Assembly (NCBI GenBank): GCA_913776405.1
Contig: CAJYOV010000102.1
Location: 1 to 5,414 of the forward strand
Origin: Pseudobdellovibrionaceae bacterium
GTDB taxonomy: Bacteria > Bdellovibrionota > Bdellovibrionia > Bdellovibrionales > JAMPXM01
Length of the DNA stretch: 5,414 nt
Direction of reading: 5' to 3'
Shown here: positions 4,740 to 5,414 of the stretch, one piece after another
Position numbering within the stretch: position 1 is the first letter of the stretch
How the letters are laid out: every line of letters starts with the position of its first letter
Program-made: the position numbers and the translations under genes
The notes under the pieces: model-generated
What the model was told of the DNA's origin: nothing
Seen by the model: only the letters and a program-made list of their open reading frames with translations
Databases searched by the model: none

Positions 4740-5414
4740 GCTTGGCTAAGAGGTCTTTGAGCTGACGAATTCTGAAGGGCTTTTCAAGCTTTGGATTCGT
4801 CAGCGCTTCCATCCAGCTGCGCACAGCTGGCGTGAACGCACCACCCGTCATGAGAATAATCTTTTTCTCTGAGCCATCGTTGCGACTGCGAATTCGCTCG
4901 AAAAATTCCATTCCAGTCATCTGCGGCATCATGACGTCGCACACGATCCAGTCATAAGCGATTGGCTCAATTCCAAGTTTCTCCAAAGCTTCGACCGCAC
5001 TTTCAACCGAATCAACTTCGTGATCATCTTCAAGCGCCGAGACAATCACGTCTCTCAATGAACGATCGTCGTCCACGATCAGGATCTTTTTCTTTGTCGA
5101 CATGACAGGTCCCTGAGATGCGTCTGTTTGAGGCGCTGAGCTGTTATTTCGAACAGGCATGACGGTCCGAGAGTGCATTCGAGCTGGCGGCAGGATCACG
5201 CGAACGAGCGTGCCCTTACCGACCGTGCTTTCAACTTGGATCTCACCCTTAAACCCAGTGACGATCCCGTGGACGATCGAAAGACCGAGCCCAGTTCCTA
5301 TCCCGATCGGTTTCGAAGTAAAGAAGGGCTCGAAGATACGCTCAAGCTGATCGGCTGGAATTCCGCAGCCGCTATCTTCGATTTCGATGACCGCATTGCC
5401 CGATTGATCTGACC
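4732..5414 (-). CDS. Hybrid sensor histidine kinase/response regulator, C-terminal part (5' partial)
   Basis: The reading frame is open to the window edge, giving 226 visible residues; the sensor, dimerisation/phosphoacceptor-His and N-box regions lie outside. Residues 1-76 are the end of a HATPase_c domain: G1 box DSGCGIP (13-19), F box EPFFTSK (28-34), G2 box GTGLGLS (39-45), and the closing GKGTLVRVILP. The short lid between F and G2 resembles FixL/NtrB-type kinases. A linker rich in Ser/Pro/Gln (77-103) leads to a complete receiver domain (104-226) with acidic pair Asp115-Asp116, phosphoacceptor Asp159 in VCDVMMPQMTG, Thr189 and Lys211 in EKPF. No output domain follows, so phosphate may pass on to a partner not seen here. 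An internal ATG at 5103 with AGGGA upstream could also yield a free receiver. The stop codon overlaps the convergent lipoprotein gene. Confidence 0.92.
   Translation of the reverse strand, partial: SDQSGNAVIEIEDSGCGIPADQLERIFEPFFTSKPIGIGTGLGLSIVHGIVTGFKGEIQVESTVGKGTLVRVILPPARMHSRTVMPVRNNSSAPQTDASQGPVMSTKKKILIVDDDRSLRDVIVSALEDDHEVDSVESAVEALEKLGIEPIAYDWIVCDVMMPQMTGMEFFERIRSRNDGSEKKIILMTGGAFTPAVRSWMEALTNPKLEKPFRIRQLKDLLAKLN

Noticed and set aside
4732..5199. Stand-alone response regulator starting at GTG 5199
   Set aside because: That GTG lies inside the last strand of the kinase ATPase domain, and the frame stays open to the window edge with G1, F and G2 boxes. It is one hybrid protein.

Overview
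The window looks like ordinary chromosomal DNA from a Gram-negative bacterium with about 50% GC and dense, mixed-strand gene packing. The best taxonomic hint is the predicted lipoprotein at 2914-4119, whose signal peptide ends in S-F-Q-N-C. From memory, that non-standard lipobox is common in predicted lipoproteins of Bdellovibrio and relatives (Bdellovibrionota). This assignment is an inference; nothing else here identifies the organism.

Layout. Positions 1-403 hold no complete gene: a hexanucleotide repeat cut by the window edge, a clear plus-strand rho-independent terminator (102-126), about 170 bp with little recognisable, and four tandem 25-bp repeats (300-399). The repeats start 4 bp after the stop codon of the next gene. 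From 404 to 2817 three minus-strand genes may form one unit, in transcription order: a previously unlisted 51-codon ORF with a C-terminal membrane-like helix (2817-2662), rmuC (2657-1476) and a proline iminopeptidase gene (1366-404). A divergent intergenic region (2818-2913) carries a 28-bp interrupted palindrome. Two plus-strand lipoprotein genes follow: a 401-aa protein with FG-GAP/VCBS-type repeats (2914-4119) and a 169-aa low-complexity lipoprotein with a lysine-rich block (4230-4739). The 110-bp gap between them holds a terminator-like hairpin nested inside a longer inverted repeat. The right end (4732-5414, minus strand) is the C-terminal part of a hybrid sensor histidine kinase, with the ATPase domain end, a linker and a receiver domain; its N-terminus lies outside the window. 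Its 3' end overlaps the convergent lipoprotein gene by 8 bp.

The genes do not form an obvious pathway. RmuC (DNA maintenance) and the peptidase (peptide turnover) are housekeeping functions, the two lipoproteins are envelope proteins of unknown role, and the kinase is a signalling protein whose input domain is not visible. I found no defence system, mobile element, CRISPR array or RNA gene. The items most worth a second look are the small ORF apparently coupled to rmuC, the palindrome in the divergent region, the A-B-B-A 25-bp repeats, and the competing stems between the lipoprotein genes.
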